Shown: in pieces, positions 1 to 8,984 of the stretch
Layout of the letters: every line of letters starts with the position of its first letter
How positions within the stretch are numbered: the first letter of the stretch is position 1
DNA from: Ideonella dechloratans
GTDB lineage: Bacteria; Pseudomonadota; Gammaproteobacteria; Burkholderiales; Burkholderiaceae_C
DNA length: 64,000 bases
Direction: 5' to 3'
NCBI RefSeq assembly: GCF_021049305.1
Contig: NZ_CP088081.1
Location: forward strand, 1,488,001-1,552,000
Translations under genes and position numbers: made by a program
The notes under the pieces: model-generated
The model's database searches: none
The model's input: the letters and a program-made list of their open reading frames with translations, nothing else
What the model was told of the DNA's origin: nothing

Positions 1-2
1 GC

Positions 3-1364
3 GTGGTCAACACCAAGGTCATCGGACTGCTGCTGCTGCAGAAGTACCTGCGTCCCGAATCGCTGCGCTTCCTGACCGTGTTCAGCTCGGTGGCCGGCCG
101 GTACGGCAACAGCGGCCAGTCCGACTACGCCACCGCCAACGAACTGATGAACCGCCTGTGCTGCCAGCTCTACCGTCGCTGGGGTGGTCAGGTCAACGTC
201 AACGCCCTGTGCTGGGGACCGTGGGGACCGACGATGTTCGGTGCCGGCATGGTGACCGCCGAGACCGAGGCCAAGTTCGCCGAGAAGGGCGTCTACCTGG
301 TGACGGCGGCCGACGGTCGTCAGCTGCTCAAGGACGAGTTGCTGCGCACCGACGACACCTACGTCGAGATCATCTGCGGTGCCGGCCCCTGGGAGCAACG
401 CGAGGCCGATCTGGGCCGCGTGCAGCTGCAGGCGCCCGCGGCGCCCGGCAAGGTGCTTGGCGCCCTGCTCGGGGCGGCGGAGATGATGACCCTGCCGATG
501 GGCGGTCAGGTGGTGAGCTTCGCCATCGACGCCAACCATGCCTACCTGCAGGAACACCGCATCGATGCGACCCCGGTGCTGCCGGCGGCCGTGGCGCTCG
601 AGTTGCTTTCCCAGGCCGGCCACGCGTTGTGGCCGGGCTGGCGTGTGGTCGAGGTCAAGGACTTCCGTCTGATGAAGGGCGTGGAGCTCAAGGAGGCCGT
701 GCGCCGCTTCGACATCGTGATCAACCCGCCGCCTTATGGCAGCGCGGAAGGTTTCGAGGTGGTGGCCACGCTGCAGAGCGAGCAGCAGGGCGGCAAGACG
801 GTGGTGCACTACAAAGCCGTGCTGCGGCTGGAGCAGCGCCTGCCCGAAGGTTTCAGCCACCCGGTGCGCGCGCGCTTCGAGAAGAAGCTGCCGGTGGCTC
901 AGGCCTATGACCAGTTCCTGTTCCACGGGCCGCGCTTCCAGGTGATGACGGCGCTCAAGGGTCTGTCGGCCGATGCCGCCGCCGCCACCGTGGTGCCGAG
1001 CGCGCCCCATGGCTGGCTGCGCGGCGTGCCGGCCGAGCATGACCGCTGGGTCTTCGACCCGGCGATCATCGATGCCGGTCCGCAACTGGCCATCGTCTGG
1101 GCGCGCGAGTTCCGCAACGAGACCTGCCTGCCGACCCGCTTCGGCCGGGTGGTGCGCTACGTGGACCAACTGCCTGAGCAGATGACCATGTCCCTGGAGG
1201 TGGTGCCGCTGGACGATGCCGGCCTGGTGGGCGCCAACGTCTATTACACCAACGCCGCCGGCGAGGTGGTGATGATGATCGAGGACATGCAGTGCATCGC
1301 CAGCCAGGCCCTGAACCGGCTGGGCGGCACCGCCGGTCAGCAGCCCAGCAAGTCGTCGGTGTGA
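3..1364 (+). CDS. Type I polyketide-synthase-like protein, C-terminal part (KR-DH), cut by left edge
   Basis: Only the last 453 codons are in the window; the reading frame is open to the left edge and the start lies upstream. The visible part opens inside a ketoreductase domain: serines near residues 28-29 (FSSVAGRYG) and the tyrosine near residue 42 (SDYATANE) match the KR catalytic Ser/Tyr. A double-hotdog dehydratase follows at about 160-440, with a histidine near 185 (EHRIDATPVLP, an HxxxGxxxxP motif with Gly replaced by Ala) and an aspartate near 357 (IIDAGPQ). KR reduces and DH dehydrates a carrier-bound beta-ketoacyl chain. No acyl carrier domain is visible here; one probably lies upstream. 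The next gene starts a few tens of bases later and supplies KS, AT, a second DH and a phosphopantetheinyl transferase, so the two proteins probably form one synthase. The product is unknown. Confidence 0.85.
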   Translation: MVNTKVIGLLLLQKYLRPESLRFLTVFSSVAGRYGNSGQSDYATANELMNRLCCQLYRRWGGQVNVNALCWGPWGPTMFGAGMVTAETEAKFAEKGVYLVTAADGRQLLKDELLRTDDTYVEIICGAGPWEQREADLGRVQLQAPAAPGKVLGALLGAAEMMTLPMGGQVVSFAIDANHAYLQEHRIDATPVLPAAVALELLSQAGHALWPGWRVVEVKDFRLMKGVELKEAVRRFDIVINPPPYGSAEGFEVVATLQSEQQGGKTVVHYKAVLRLEQRLPEGFSHPVRARFEKKLPVAQAYDQFLFHGPRFQVMTALKGLSADAAAATVVPSAPHGWLRGVPAEHDRWVFDPAIIDAGPQLAIVWAREFRNETCLPTRFGRVVRYVDQLPEQMTMSLEVVPLDDAGLVGANVYYTNAAGEVVMMIEDMQCIASQALNRLGGTAGQQPSKSSV

Positions 1365-1401
1365 GTTTGTTGCAATGACCGATCTTTCCCAAGGAGTCCC
1401 C

Positions 1402-4400
1402 GTGAGCGGGAACGCATCCACCCCGGCGCCGGTCGCCATCATCGGCATGGCCTGCATGTACCCGCAGGCCCCCAATCTGCAGGCGTTCTGGCGCAACATC
1501 ATCGGCGGGGTGGACGCGATCTCCGAGCCAGTGGACTCCTGGGATGCCCAGCGCTATCTGGACACCGGTCGCATCAAGACGCCCTACGGCGGCTATCTGC
1601 GGGACCTGTACCGCTTCGATCCGCGCGAGTTCGGCATCATGCCGAGCTCGCTGGACGGCGGCGAGCCGGACCAGTTCCTGGCCCTGAAGGTGGCGGCCGA
1701 GGCCCTGAAGGACGCGGGCTACCTCGACCCGTCCTACGACCACCGCGACACCGGCATCGTGCTGGGCCACAGCACCTACCTGCACCGCGGTCAGGGAACG
1801 CTGATCCAGAACCACATCGTGGTGGACCAGACGGTGGAGATCCTGCAGGCGGCCTGCCCCCACCTGGGGCCGGAGCAGCTGGAATCGGTGCGGGCGCTGC
1901 TGGCCAAGAAGCTGCCGGCCGCAACGCCCGACATCGCGCCGGGCCTGGTGCCCAATGTGATGACCGGCCGCATCGCCAACCGCCTGAACCTCAAGGGCCC
2001 CAACTACCTGGTGGACGCGGCCTGCTCGTCTTCGCTGCTGGCGGTCAATGCGGCCATGGACGAACTGCGCCTGGGGCGCAGCAAGCTGATGATCGCGGGC
2101 GGTGTCAATGCCTCCCTGCCGGCCGAGGTGGCGGTGATCTTCACCCAGCTGGGCGCGCTCAGCGGCCGCGGCAAGGTGCGCCCCTTCGAGAAGGGCAGCG
2201 ACGGTACGCTGCTGGGCGAAGGCCTGGGCATCGTGGTGCTCAAGCTGTTGGATGAAGCGCTGGCCGATGGCGACCGCATCTACGCGGTGCTGCGCGGCGT
2301 GGGTCAGTCCAGTGACGGGCGAGGCACTGGTCTGCTGGCCCCCAGCATGGAGGGTGAATCGCTGGCCGTCCAGCGCGCCTACGCCGAAAGCCGCGTGGAC
2401 CCGTCCACGGTGGGCCTGGTGGAGGCCCACGGCACGGGCATCCCGCTGGGTGACAAGACCGAGATCGCGTCGCTCAAGTCGGTGTTCGGGGCCCGCACGG
2501 CCGGGCAGGGCAGCATCGCGCTTGGTTCGGTGAAGTCCATGATCAGCCACACCATCCCGGCGGCGGGCATGGCCGGTCTGATCAAGGCCTCCCTGGCACT
2601 GCACCACAAGGTGCTGCCACCGATGCTGTGCGACGAGGTCAACACCGAGCTGGGCATCGACGACACGACGCTCTACGTCAACAACGAAACCCGGCCCTGG
2701 ATCACCCCTCAGGGCGCACCGCGCCGCGCGGGGGTGAATTCCTTCGGTTTCGGCGGCATCAACACCCACGCCGTGCTGGAAGAGGCCCCGGTGGCTGCGG
2801 CCAAGCCGGCGCGCTGCATGCCCTGGCCGTCCGAGCTGTGCGTGCTCGCGGCTGACACGACCGAGGCCCTGGTCGAGCGCATCGCGCAGGTCCAGGCCTG
2901 GCTGACCGCCCGCACCGATCTGTCGATGGGCGACATCGCCGCCTCGCTGGCCGGTCAGGTGGGCGAGGGCGCCTGTCGCCTGGCCATCGTCGCCAGCGAC
3001 GCTGCCGGGCTGAACAAGCAGCTGCAGCAGGCGCTCAAGAAGCTGGGCAGCGGTGGCGCCACCTCCTGGGCCACCCGCGGCGGCATGTTCTACAGCGCGC
3101 AGCCGCTGGAGGGCAAGCTGGCCTTCATCTTCCCGGGCGAGGGCTCGCAGTACAGCGCCATGCTGTCGGACATGGCCCAGTGCTTCGATGATGTGCGCGA
3201 CTGGCTGGACTTCTGGTGCGGCCTGTACCCGGATGTGCCGGGCGAGCGCCGCACCGACATCGCCTTCCCGCCGCCCACCGGCCTGAGTGAGGCGCGTCGT
3301 GCCGAACTCGAGCGGCGCATGCACGACATGGACGTCGGCTCCGAAGCCGTGTTCGTGGGCGCGCAGGCGCTCAATGCCCTGCTGGGCACGATGGGCGTGC
3401 AGCCTGACGTGATGCTGGGCCACAGCTCGGGCGAGTCGTCGGCGCTGGCCGCCTCCGGCGCCATTCCTGCGGCGTCTTCGCAGGAGCTGGCCGAGTTCAT
3501 CCGCGAGCTCAACCGCGTCTACCGTGAGGAGTTGGCCAACGGCTCGATCCCGACCGGCGCCTTGCTGGCCGTGGGTGCCATGGACCGTCCCAGCCTGGAT
3601 CAGCACCTGGCCGAAAGCGGCCCGGGCGTGGTCGTGGCCATGGACAACTGTGCCAACCAGGTGATCCTGTACGGCGCGGCCGATGTGATGGCCACGCTGC
3701 AGCAGCGTCTGACCCAGGCCGGCGCCATCTGCATGCCGCTGCCCTTCGACCGCGGCTACCACACGCCGGCCTTCGACACCGTCACCAAGGCCTTCCTGAA
3801 GTACTACAAGGCCATCAAGCTGGGCTCGCCCCGCGTGCCGCTGTACTCCTGCGCCACCACCGGCCTGTTCCCGGACGGCGCCACCGCCATCCGGCAGACG
3901 GCCGCGTCGCAGTGGTCCACCACGGTGCGTTTCCGCGAGACGATCCAGAAGATGCACGACGACGGCGTGCGCTGGTTCATCGAGGTCGGCCCCTCGGCCA
4001 ACCTGACGGCTTTCGTGAACGACATTCTGGCCGGGCGCGACTACGTGGCCGTAGCCACCAACCAGCGCAAGCGTCCCGGCGTGGACCAGTTCCTGATGGT
4101 GCTGGGCCAGCTCTGGGTCAACCGCAAGCCGGTCGCGCTGGGCAAGCTGTTCGAGCAGCGTGCGCTCACGCAGGTGCCGCTGGGCGACCTGTCGGTGCCC
4201 AAGGCCAAGGGCATTCTGCTGGACAACACCATGCCGCAGATGCACCTGACCGAGGCGGAGCGCGCCCAGCTGGGCACGCTGGCCGCACCAGGCGTGGTGC
4301 AGGCCGTGGCCGCACCGGTCCAGGCGGCGGCTGTCGAAGCGGCCGTGCCCCTGGCGGCGGCTGCGCCGGCCGTTGCTGCCCCTGCACCCACGGCGGTGGA

Positions 4401-6228
4401 GGCCACCGAGGATGCCGAGCTGGCGCTGCGTCAGCAGGTCATGGGCGAGTACTTCGACATGATGCGTGGCTTCCTGGCCCAGCAGCAGTCGGTGATGGAT
4501 CGCCTCCAGCCCGAAGCTTTCGAGGGGGCCGAACCCCAGGATCTGGATCCGGTGACGGAGGCCACGGGCTTCCTGGACGAGATCCTCGAGCAGGATGCCG
4601 ACCATCTGGTGGCGCGCTGCACCCTGAACCTGGCCAAGGACAACTTCCTGCGCGACCATGTGCTGTCCGGGCGGGTGGATCCCCAGGACGCGGTGCTGGG
4701 CCTGTCCTGTGTCCCGATGATGGTCAGCCTGGAAATCATGGCCCAGGCTTGCGCGGCCCTGGCCGGCAATGTCAACGTCACGGTGGTCGAGCATGTGCGC
4801 GCCTTCGACTGGATCGCGCTCGACGCGGGCGAGGTCGCGTTGACCGTCGAGGCCCGGCTGGTCGATGCGGCCCAGCAGCGCTACGCCGCCGTGCTGTCCG
4901 GTCCGTCCGGCAAGCTGGTCAGCGGCGAGTTCCTGTTCCAGCCGGTCTGGCAACTCCCGGGATTGGCCTCGCTGAGCGAATGGCGCAGCTCCCTGTGGAA
5001 CGACGAGGAGCTCTACACCTGCGGCATGTTCCACGGCCCGGTGTTCCAGAGCATCACCCACATCGACGGCTGGGACGACGCCGGCATCGACTGCCAGCTC
5101 TCGCCGGTGAGCCTGCGTGACTTCTTCGTGCCGGGCCAACCGACCCGGCTGGTGCTGAACCCGGTGCTGCTGGACGCCATGGGGCAGCTCGCCGCCTACT
5201 GGATCGCCCAGTTCGCCGGCACGGACTTCAACTGCTTCCCGTCGACCATCGACCGCATCGAGCTCTACAGCCCCTGTCCGGCCGACCTGCCGAACTTGCG
5301 CCTGCTGGCCCGCCAGCATTCGCTGGATCCGTCGAGCAACGAGGTCTCGGCCCCCCGGGCCTGGCAGTTCGAGTGCCTGGACACCCAGGGCCAGCCGCTG
5401 GTGCGGGTGAGCAATCTGGTGAATGTCTTCTTCCCGGTGCCCAACCGCTTCTACCAGGTGCGGCGCGACCCGCTGCAGGGCTGGCTGGGCCAACCCATGG
5501 CCGCGGGGGCCGAGCGCGGCACCCTGGTCTGGGCACTGGAGCACCTGCCGGAGGACTTCTGCAGCCAGTCGGCCAACATCTTCCTGCGCATCCTGGCCCA
5601 CATCTACCTGAGCGCGGAAGAGCGCGAGGCCTGGGCGGCATTGACCGGCAACGCCCGGCACAAGCGGCAGTGGCTACTGGGGCGCGCCTGCATCAAGGAG
5701 GCGGTGCGCTACTGGGTGGTCCAGCAAACGGGTGAATGGCTGTACTCCTCCGAGATCGAGGTGCGCCACGACGCCCTGGGTGCCCCCTGGGTGGATGGTT
5801 GGTGGCGTGACCAGCTGATCGCAGCTCCGGAGATTTCGCTGACCCACAACGATTGGGGCAGCGTGGTGGCGGTCAATCCGCCCCAGGTGCCCGTGGGGGT
5901 GGATGCCGAGCAGTGGGGACGCATCCGCAGCCCGGAACTGTTCGCAGCCTCGCTCAGCGAGCAAGAGCGTTCGGCCCTTGGCGCGATTCCTGCTGGGCAG
6001 CAGAGTGAACATCTGCTGGCCCTGTGGTGCGCCAAGGAGGCGGCGGCGAAATGCCTGGGCACAGGACTGCAGGGGCAGCCCGAGAAGTTCGAGGTTCGCT
6101 TCCTGGATGCCGCAGGACACAGCGCCCAGGTGGTGCATGACGACATGCAGATGGAGGTTTCCTTGTACAGGGATGCCCAGACCGTGATCGCCCTGGCTGT
6201 CGAGCAGGGCGGCGCGGAGGTGTCCTGA
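1402..6228 (+). CDS. Type I polyketide synthase, KS-AT-DH with fused C-terminal phosphopantetheinyl transferase
   Basis: About 1608 residues. Domains in order: ketosynthase (about 15-450) with Cys208 in DAACSSS, His343 in EAHGTG and His383 in MISHTIPAAG; acyltransferase (about 570-890) with Ser675 in GHSSGES; an Ala/Pro-rich linker; a hotdog dehydratase with His1086 (FLRDHVL) and Asp1258 (LLDAMGQ); and a C-terminal Sfp-like domain with Asp1501/Glu1503 (VGVDAEQ) and WCAKEAAAK near 1542-1550. PPTases attach phosphopantetheine to carrier domains, so this enzyme may activate its own synthase. No ACP motif is seen in this chain. I chose GTG 1402 because AAGGAG sits 5 nt upstream; an in-frame ATG at 1375 lacks a ribosome site. 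The layout recalls PUFA and enediyne synthases but matches neither. Domain calls are firm; the product is unknown. Confidence 0.88.
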   Translation: MSGNASTPAPVAIIGMACMYPQAPNLQAFWRNIIGGVDAISEPVDSWDAQRYLDTGRIKTPYGGYLRDLYRFDPREFGIMPSSLDGGEPDQFLALKVAAEALKDAGYLDPSYDHRDTGIVLGHSTYLHRGQGTLIQNHIVVDQTVEILQAACPHLGPEQLESVRALLAKKLPAATPDIAPGLVPNVMTGRIANRLNLKGPNYLVDAACSSSLLAVNAAMDELRLGRSKLMIAGGVNASLPAEVAVIFTQLGALSGRGKVRPFEKGSDGTLLGEGLGIVVLKLLDEALADGDRIYAVLRGVGQSSDGRGTGLLAPSMEGESLAVQRAYAESRVDPSTVGLVEAHGTGIPLGDKTEIASLKSVFGARTAGQGSIALGSVKSMISHTIPAAGMAGLIKASLALHHKVLPPMLCDEVNTELGIDDTTLYVNNETRPWITPQGAPRRAGVNSFGFGGINTHAVLEEAPVAAAKPARCMPWPSELCVLAADTTEALVERIAQVQAWLTARTDLSMGDIAASLAGQVGEGACRLAIVASDAAGLNKQLQQALKKLGSGGATSWATRGGMFYSAQPLEGKLAFIFPGEGSQYSAMLSDMAQCFDDVRDWLDFWCGLYPDVPGERRTDIAFPPPTGLSEARRAELERRMHDMDVGSEAVFVGAQALNALLGTMGVQPDVMLGHSSGESSALAASGAIPAASSQELAEFIRELNRVYREELANGSIPTGALLAVGAMDRPSLDQHLAESGPGVVVAMDNCANQVILYGAADVMATLQQRLTQAGAICMPLPFDRGYHTPAFDTVTKAFLKYYKAIKLGSPRVPLYSCATTGLFPDGATAIRQTAASQWSTTVRFRETIQKMHDDGVRWFIEVGPSANLTAFVNDILAGRDYVAVATNQRKRPGVDQFLMVLGQLWVNRKPVALGKLFEQRALTQVPLGDLSVPKAKGILLDNTMPQMHLTEAERAQLGTLAAPGVVQAVAAPVQAAAVEAAVPLAAAAPAVAAPAPTAVEATEDAELALRQQVMGEYFDMMRGFLAQQQSVMDRLQPEAFEGAEPQDLDPVTEATGFLDEILEQDADHLVARCTLNLAKDNFLRDHVLSGRVDPQDAVLGLSCVPMMVSLEIMAQACAALAGNVNVTVVEHVRAFDWIALDAGEVALTVEARLVDAAQQRYAAVLSGPSGKLVSGEFLFQPVWQLPGLASLSEWRSSLWNDEELYTCGMFHGPVFQSITHIDGWDDAGIDCQLSPVSLRDFFVPGQPTRLVLNPVLLDAMGQLAAYWIAQFAGTDFNCFPSTIDRIELYSPCPADLPNLRLLARQHSLDPSSNEVSAPRAWQFECLDTQGQPLVRVSNLVNVFFPVPNRFYQVRRDPLQGWLGQPMAAGAERGTLVWALEHLPEDFCSQSANIFLRILAHIYLSAEEREAWAALTGNARHKRQWLLGRACIKEAVRYWVVQQTGEWLYSSEIEVRHDALGAPWVDGWWRDQLIAAPEISLTHNDWGSVVAVNPPQVPVGVDAEQWGRIRSPELFAASLSEQERSALGAIPAGQQSEHLLALWCAKEAAAKCLGTGLQGQPEKFEVRFLDAAGHSAQVVHDDMQMEVSLYRDAQTVIALAVEQGGAEVS

Positions 6229-6382
6229 GGTGATGCGGATGCCCGTGTGCTTCCCCAGGGTCGTGAAATACGACAAGGTGCATGCCCCTGTCCTGTGCAT
6301 GGGCGGCGCTACCATGTCCACGGATTCAGAGGATGAGATGCCTGCCCGGCTGAGGACGCCGGGCCATTTGGAGTAAGCCGTC

Positions 6383-7465
6383 ATGCCCGTCGCACAAGTC
6401 AATGGCGTCCGTCTGAACTATGTTCAGATGGAGCCGCAGAACGCCGAGGGCGAGGTCGAAGACCTCGTGATGGTGCATGGTCTGGCCACCAACCTCGCGT
6501 TCTGGTACTTCCACTACGCGCCGGTGTTCTCACAGCGCTTCCGGGTCACCCTGTATGACCTGCGCGGCCATGGGCGCTCGGAGATGACGCCGGGCGGCTA
6601 CACCCCGCCGCAACAGGCCCAGGACCTGCTGGGCCTGATGGACCACCTGGGCATTGCCCGGGCCCACTTCCTGTCCCACAGCTACGGGGGCGTGATCACG
6701 CTGAACGCGGCCTGCCTGGCCCCCGAGCGCTTCCGCAGCCTGGTGCTGGCGGACACGCACATTTCGGCGGCTCGCCACCAGCGTCAGTGGGAGGCCGGCC
6801 AGTTCGGCGAGGAGATGCAGGCCATCCTGCAGGCCCACCACATCCATCTGGACACGCGCGACCCGTACTTCGGCTACAAGCTGCTGACGGAGGTGGCGCA
6901 TCTGCAACTGCGCAGCGAAGAGGTGCCGCCCGCGCTGGCCGAGCTGGTGAGTCCCTTCATCGGCAAGTACGGCAACCGCACTGCCAGCCAGTGGATCCGC
7001 CTGATGGACCAGACCGAGGCCGGCAAGGAGTTGATGGGCAGCGACGACGGCCTGCGGCTGGAGGAATTGCGCAAGCTCGCCTTCCCGATCATGGCGATGT
7101 ACGGCGACCATTCGCAGGCACGCCTGACCGGCCGTGAGCTGCTCAATGTCTGGGGCCATGCGGTGTTCCGCCGGGTGCCCGACGGCGGGCACTTCTTCCC
7201 GTCCTCGCGCCCCAAGGAACTGATCCATGGCTGCGAGCGCTTCTGGGGAGGAGAATTCCACGCGCGGCACCGTCAGCGGGCCGGCGAGGCGAAGAAGAAC
7301 TTTTTCCGCAGCGACCGGATCATCCAGTCCGGCGATGCGTGGTACTTCATGACACGTGAACAGGCCCGGGTGGGGCCGGCCGCCAGCCGGGAGGAGGCCG
7401 AGCAACTGCTTGCTTCCTTCATGGCGGCCATGGCAACGGAAGAACAGAGTGCGGCGGCCGTCTAA
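6383..7465 (+). CDS. Alpha/beta hydrolase of the polyketide cluster
   Basis: 360 residues, no signal peptide, so probably cytoplasmic. The alpha/beta-hydrolase fold is clear: an oxyanion stretch (MVHGLATN), the nucleophile elbow SHSYGG with Ser100, an acidic residue in MYGDHSQ and the catalytic histidine in PDGGHFF. The elbow has Ser in place of the usual first Gly. Beyond residue 290 there is a charged tail (ARHRQRAGEAKKN) not typical of the family. GGAGTAA lies upstream of the ATG. It lies about 150 bp after the synthase on the same strand and overlaps the next gene by 17 bp. A role in releasing or trimming the polyketide chain is inferred from position only; a general esterase is equally compatible with the sequence. 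Confidence 0.75.
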   Translation: MPVAQVNGVRLNYVQMEPQNAEGEVEDLVMVHGLATNLAFWYFHYAPVFSQRFRVTLYDLRGHGRSEMTPGGYTPPQQAQDLLGLMDHLGIARAHFLSHSYGGVITLNAACLAPERFRSLVLADTHISAARHQRQWEAGQFGEEMQAILQAHHIHLDTRDPYFGYKLLTEVAHLQLRSEEVPPALAELVSPFIGKYGNRTASQWIRLMDQTEAGKELMGSDDGLRLEELRKLAFPIMAMYGDHSQARLTGRELLNVWGHAVFRRVPDGGHFFPSSRPKELIHGCERFWGGEFHARHRQRAGEAKKNFFRSDRIIQSGDAWYFMTREQARVGPAASREEAEQLLASFMAAMATEEQSAAAV

Positions 7466-8906
7466 CAAGCTTGGGATCTATCCGGGGTTCAGTCAGCGCG
7501 ATTTCCGCCTGATCGCGCATGGGGGGTTCGGGGATGGCCTGAATGCCTACGCGCATTCGATGGCCTACTACAAGGACCATCTCTATGTCGCCACCACCCG
7601 GGGCAACTTCCCCTTCATGAAGGCGCGCCTGCCCATCGGCATGGACGTCTGGCCGGTGGAGTGCCCGGAAAGCCCCTTCGATCTCGACATGCATGCCGAG
7701 ATCTGGCGCTACACGCCGGCCGAGAACAGCTGGGAGAAGGTCTTCAAGGCGCCGACCATCATCGGCAGCCACGGCAAGCCCATTCCCCGCGAGCTGGGTT
7801 TCCGCGGCATGGTGGTGTACCAGCCCACGCCCACCTCCGAGCCGGAGCTGTTCGTGAGCACCTGGTCTCCCGCCCGGGGGCCGGGGCCCAACATCCTGCG
7901 CTCGACCGATGGCCGAAACTTCGAGCCGACCTGCGAGCCGGGCCTGGGGGGCTTGCCCGTCACGACCATCCGCACCATGGTGCCCTTCAAGGGTCGCATG
8001 TTCACCACCCCGGCAGGCTCGCGCGGGGGCAACCCGAACGTCTCGGCCCACTCGGTGGTGTACGAGAGTTCCGATCCCGGCAGCGGCGAGTGGGAGCCGG
8101 TGTCCGATTTCGGTTTCGGTGATGCGGGCAACAAGACCATCTTCGAGATGGCCGGTTTTGGTGACCACCTCTATGTGGGCACCTTCAACCTCGAAGGCTT
8201 CCAGATCTGGCGCAGCACGGTCGAAGGCCCCAAGCCCTATGTGTGGGAGAAGGTCGTCGAAAAGGGCGCCTACCGCGGGCCGCTGAACCAGTGCGTGCTG
8301 AGCCTGTATCCGTTCAAGGGCCACCTCTATGTGGGCGGCGGCATCCAGGGCGGTGGTGTGGACACGCAGAACCGCATCGGCCCGGCGCCGCCGGAGATGA
8401 TCCGCATCGCGCCGGACGGTCACTGGGACCTGCTGGTGGGCGAGAGCCGCGACACGCCGATCGGACGCAAGGAGGCCCTGTCGGGCTGGTTGCCGGGCTT
8501 CGACAACTTCTTCAACGGCTACTTCTGGCGCATGTGCGCACACGAGGGCTGGCTCTACATGGGCACCTTCGAGTGGAGTTCCGTTCTGGGCTACGCCAAC
8601 CGTCGCCGCTGGCCGCCGGCCTTCACCAACATCGTCAACAAGCTCACGCCGGAATTCCTGCTGGAACATTCTTGCGGCTTTGACCTGTACCGCAGCTACG
8701 ACGGCGTGAACTGGGTGCCGGTGACGACCAATGGCATGGGCAACCCGTACAACATGGGGCTGCGCACCCTGGTGTCGACGCCGCATGGCATGTTCATTGG
8801 CACGGCCAACCCCTTCGGGCCGAAGATCATGCCGTTGGGCGGGGACCGCTATGTGCCCAACCCGCGGGGGGGATGCGAGGTCTTCCTGGCCTCTTCGGAT
8901 GCCTGA
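7449..8906 (+). CDS. Unrecognised protein with repeated propeller-like HLYVG blades
   Basis: About 485 residues; I do not recognise the family. A short motif recurs: DHLYVATTRG, DHLYVGTFN, GHLYVGGGI, GWLYMGTFE and HGMFIGTANP, spaced roughly one beta-propeller blade apart and followed by aromatic/charged strands such as QIWRS. This suggests a repeat beta-propeller or sialidase-like fold. No signal peptide is obvious with the chosen start. I place the start at GTG 7449, with GGAAG 6 nt upstream, overlapping the preceding hydrolase gene by 17 bp; longer in-frame starts give arginine-rich nonsense. The overlap implies translational coupling with the hydrolase and hence a role in the polyketide-like pathway. 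That role (enzyme, scaffold or binding protein) is unknown. Confidence 0.65.
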   Translation: MRRPSNKLGIYPGFSQRDFRLIAHGGFGDGLNAYAHSMAYYKDHLYVATTRGNFPFMKARLPIGMDVWPVECPESPFDLDMHAEIWRYTPAENSWEKVFKAPTIIGSHGKPIPRELGFRGMVVYQPTPTSEPELFVSTWSPARGPGPNILRSTDGRNFEPTCEPGLGGLPVTTIRTMVPFKGRMFTTPAGSRGGNPNVSAHSVVYESSDPGSGEWEPVSDFGFGDAGNKTIFEMAGFGDHLYVGTFNLEGFQIWRSTVEGPKPYVWEKVVEKGAYRGPLNQCVLSLYPFKGHLYVGGGIQGGGVDTQNRIGPAPPEMIRIAPDGHWDLLVGESRDTPIGRKEALSGWLPGFDNFFNGYFWRMCAHEGWLYMGTFEWSSVLGYANRRRWPPAFTNIVNKLTPEFLLEHSCGFDLYRSYDGVNWVPVTTNGMGNPYNMGLRTLVSTPHGMFIGTANPFGPKIMPLGGDRYVPNPRGGCEVFLASSDA

Positions 8907-8984
8907 GGTGCCCGGCGTGTCAACCGCCCTGGGCCCCCGGCGCGTTGGACGGTGCATGTGTTGCGCCGTCGCAAAGGATCATTC

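Noticed and set aside
4280..4620. Acyl carrier protein domain in the linker of the second synthase
   Set aside because: The linker is Ala/Pro-rich, then helical; no GxDS phosphopantetheine attachment motif is present.
1066..5661. A very long open frame antisense to the polyketide synthase
   Set aside because: High GC removes stop codons from antisense frames. The translation is low-complexity His/Arg/Gly/Gln-rich without domains, while the plus-strand frame has catalytic motifs throughout.
6229..6382. GTGCATG direct repeats before the cluster hydrolase
   Set aside because: Only two imperfect copies with no symmetry or promoter relation; likely chance.
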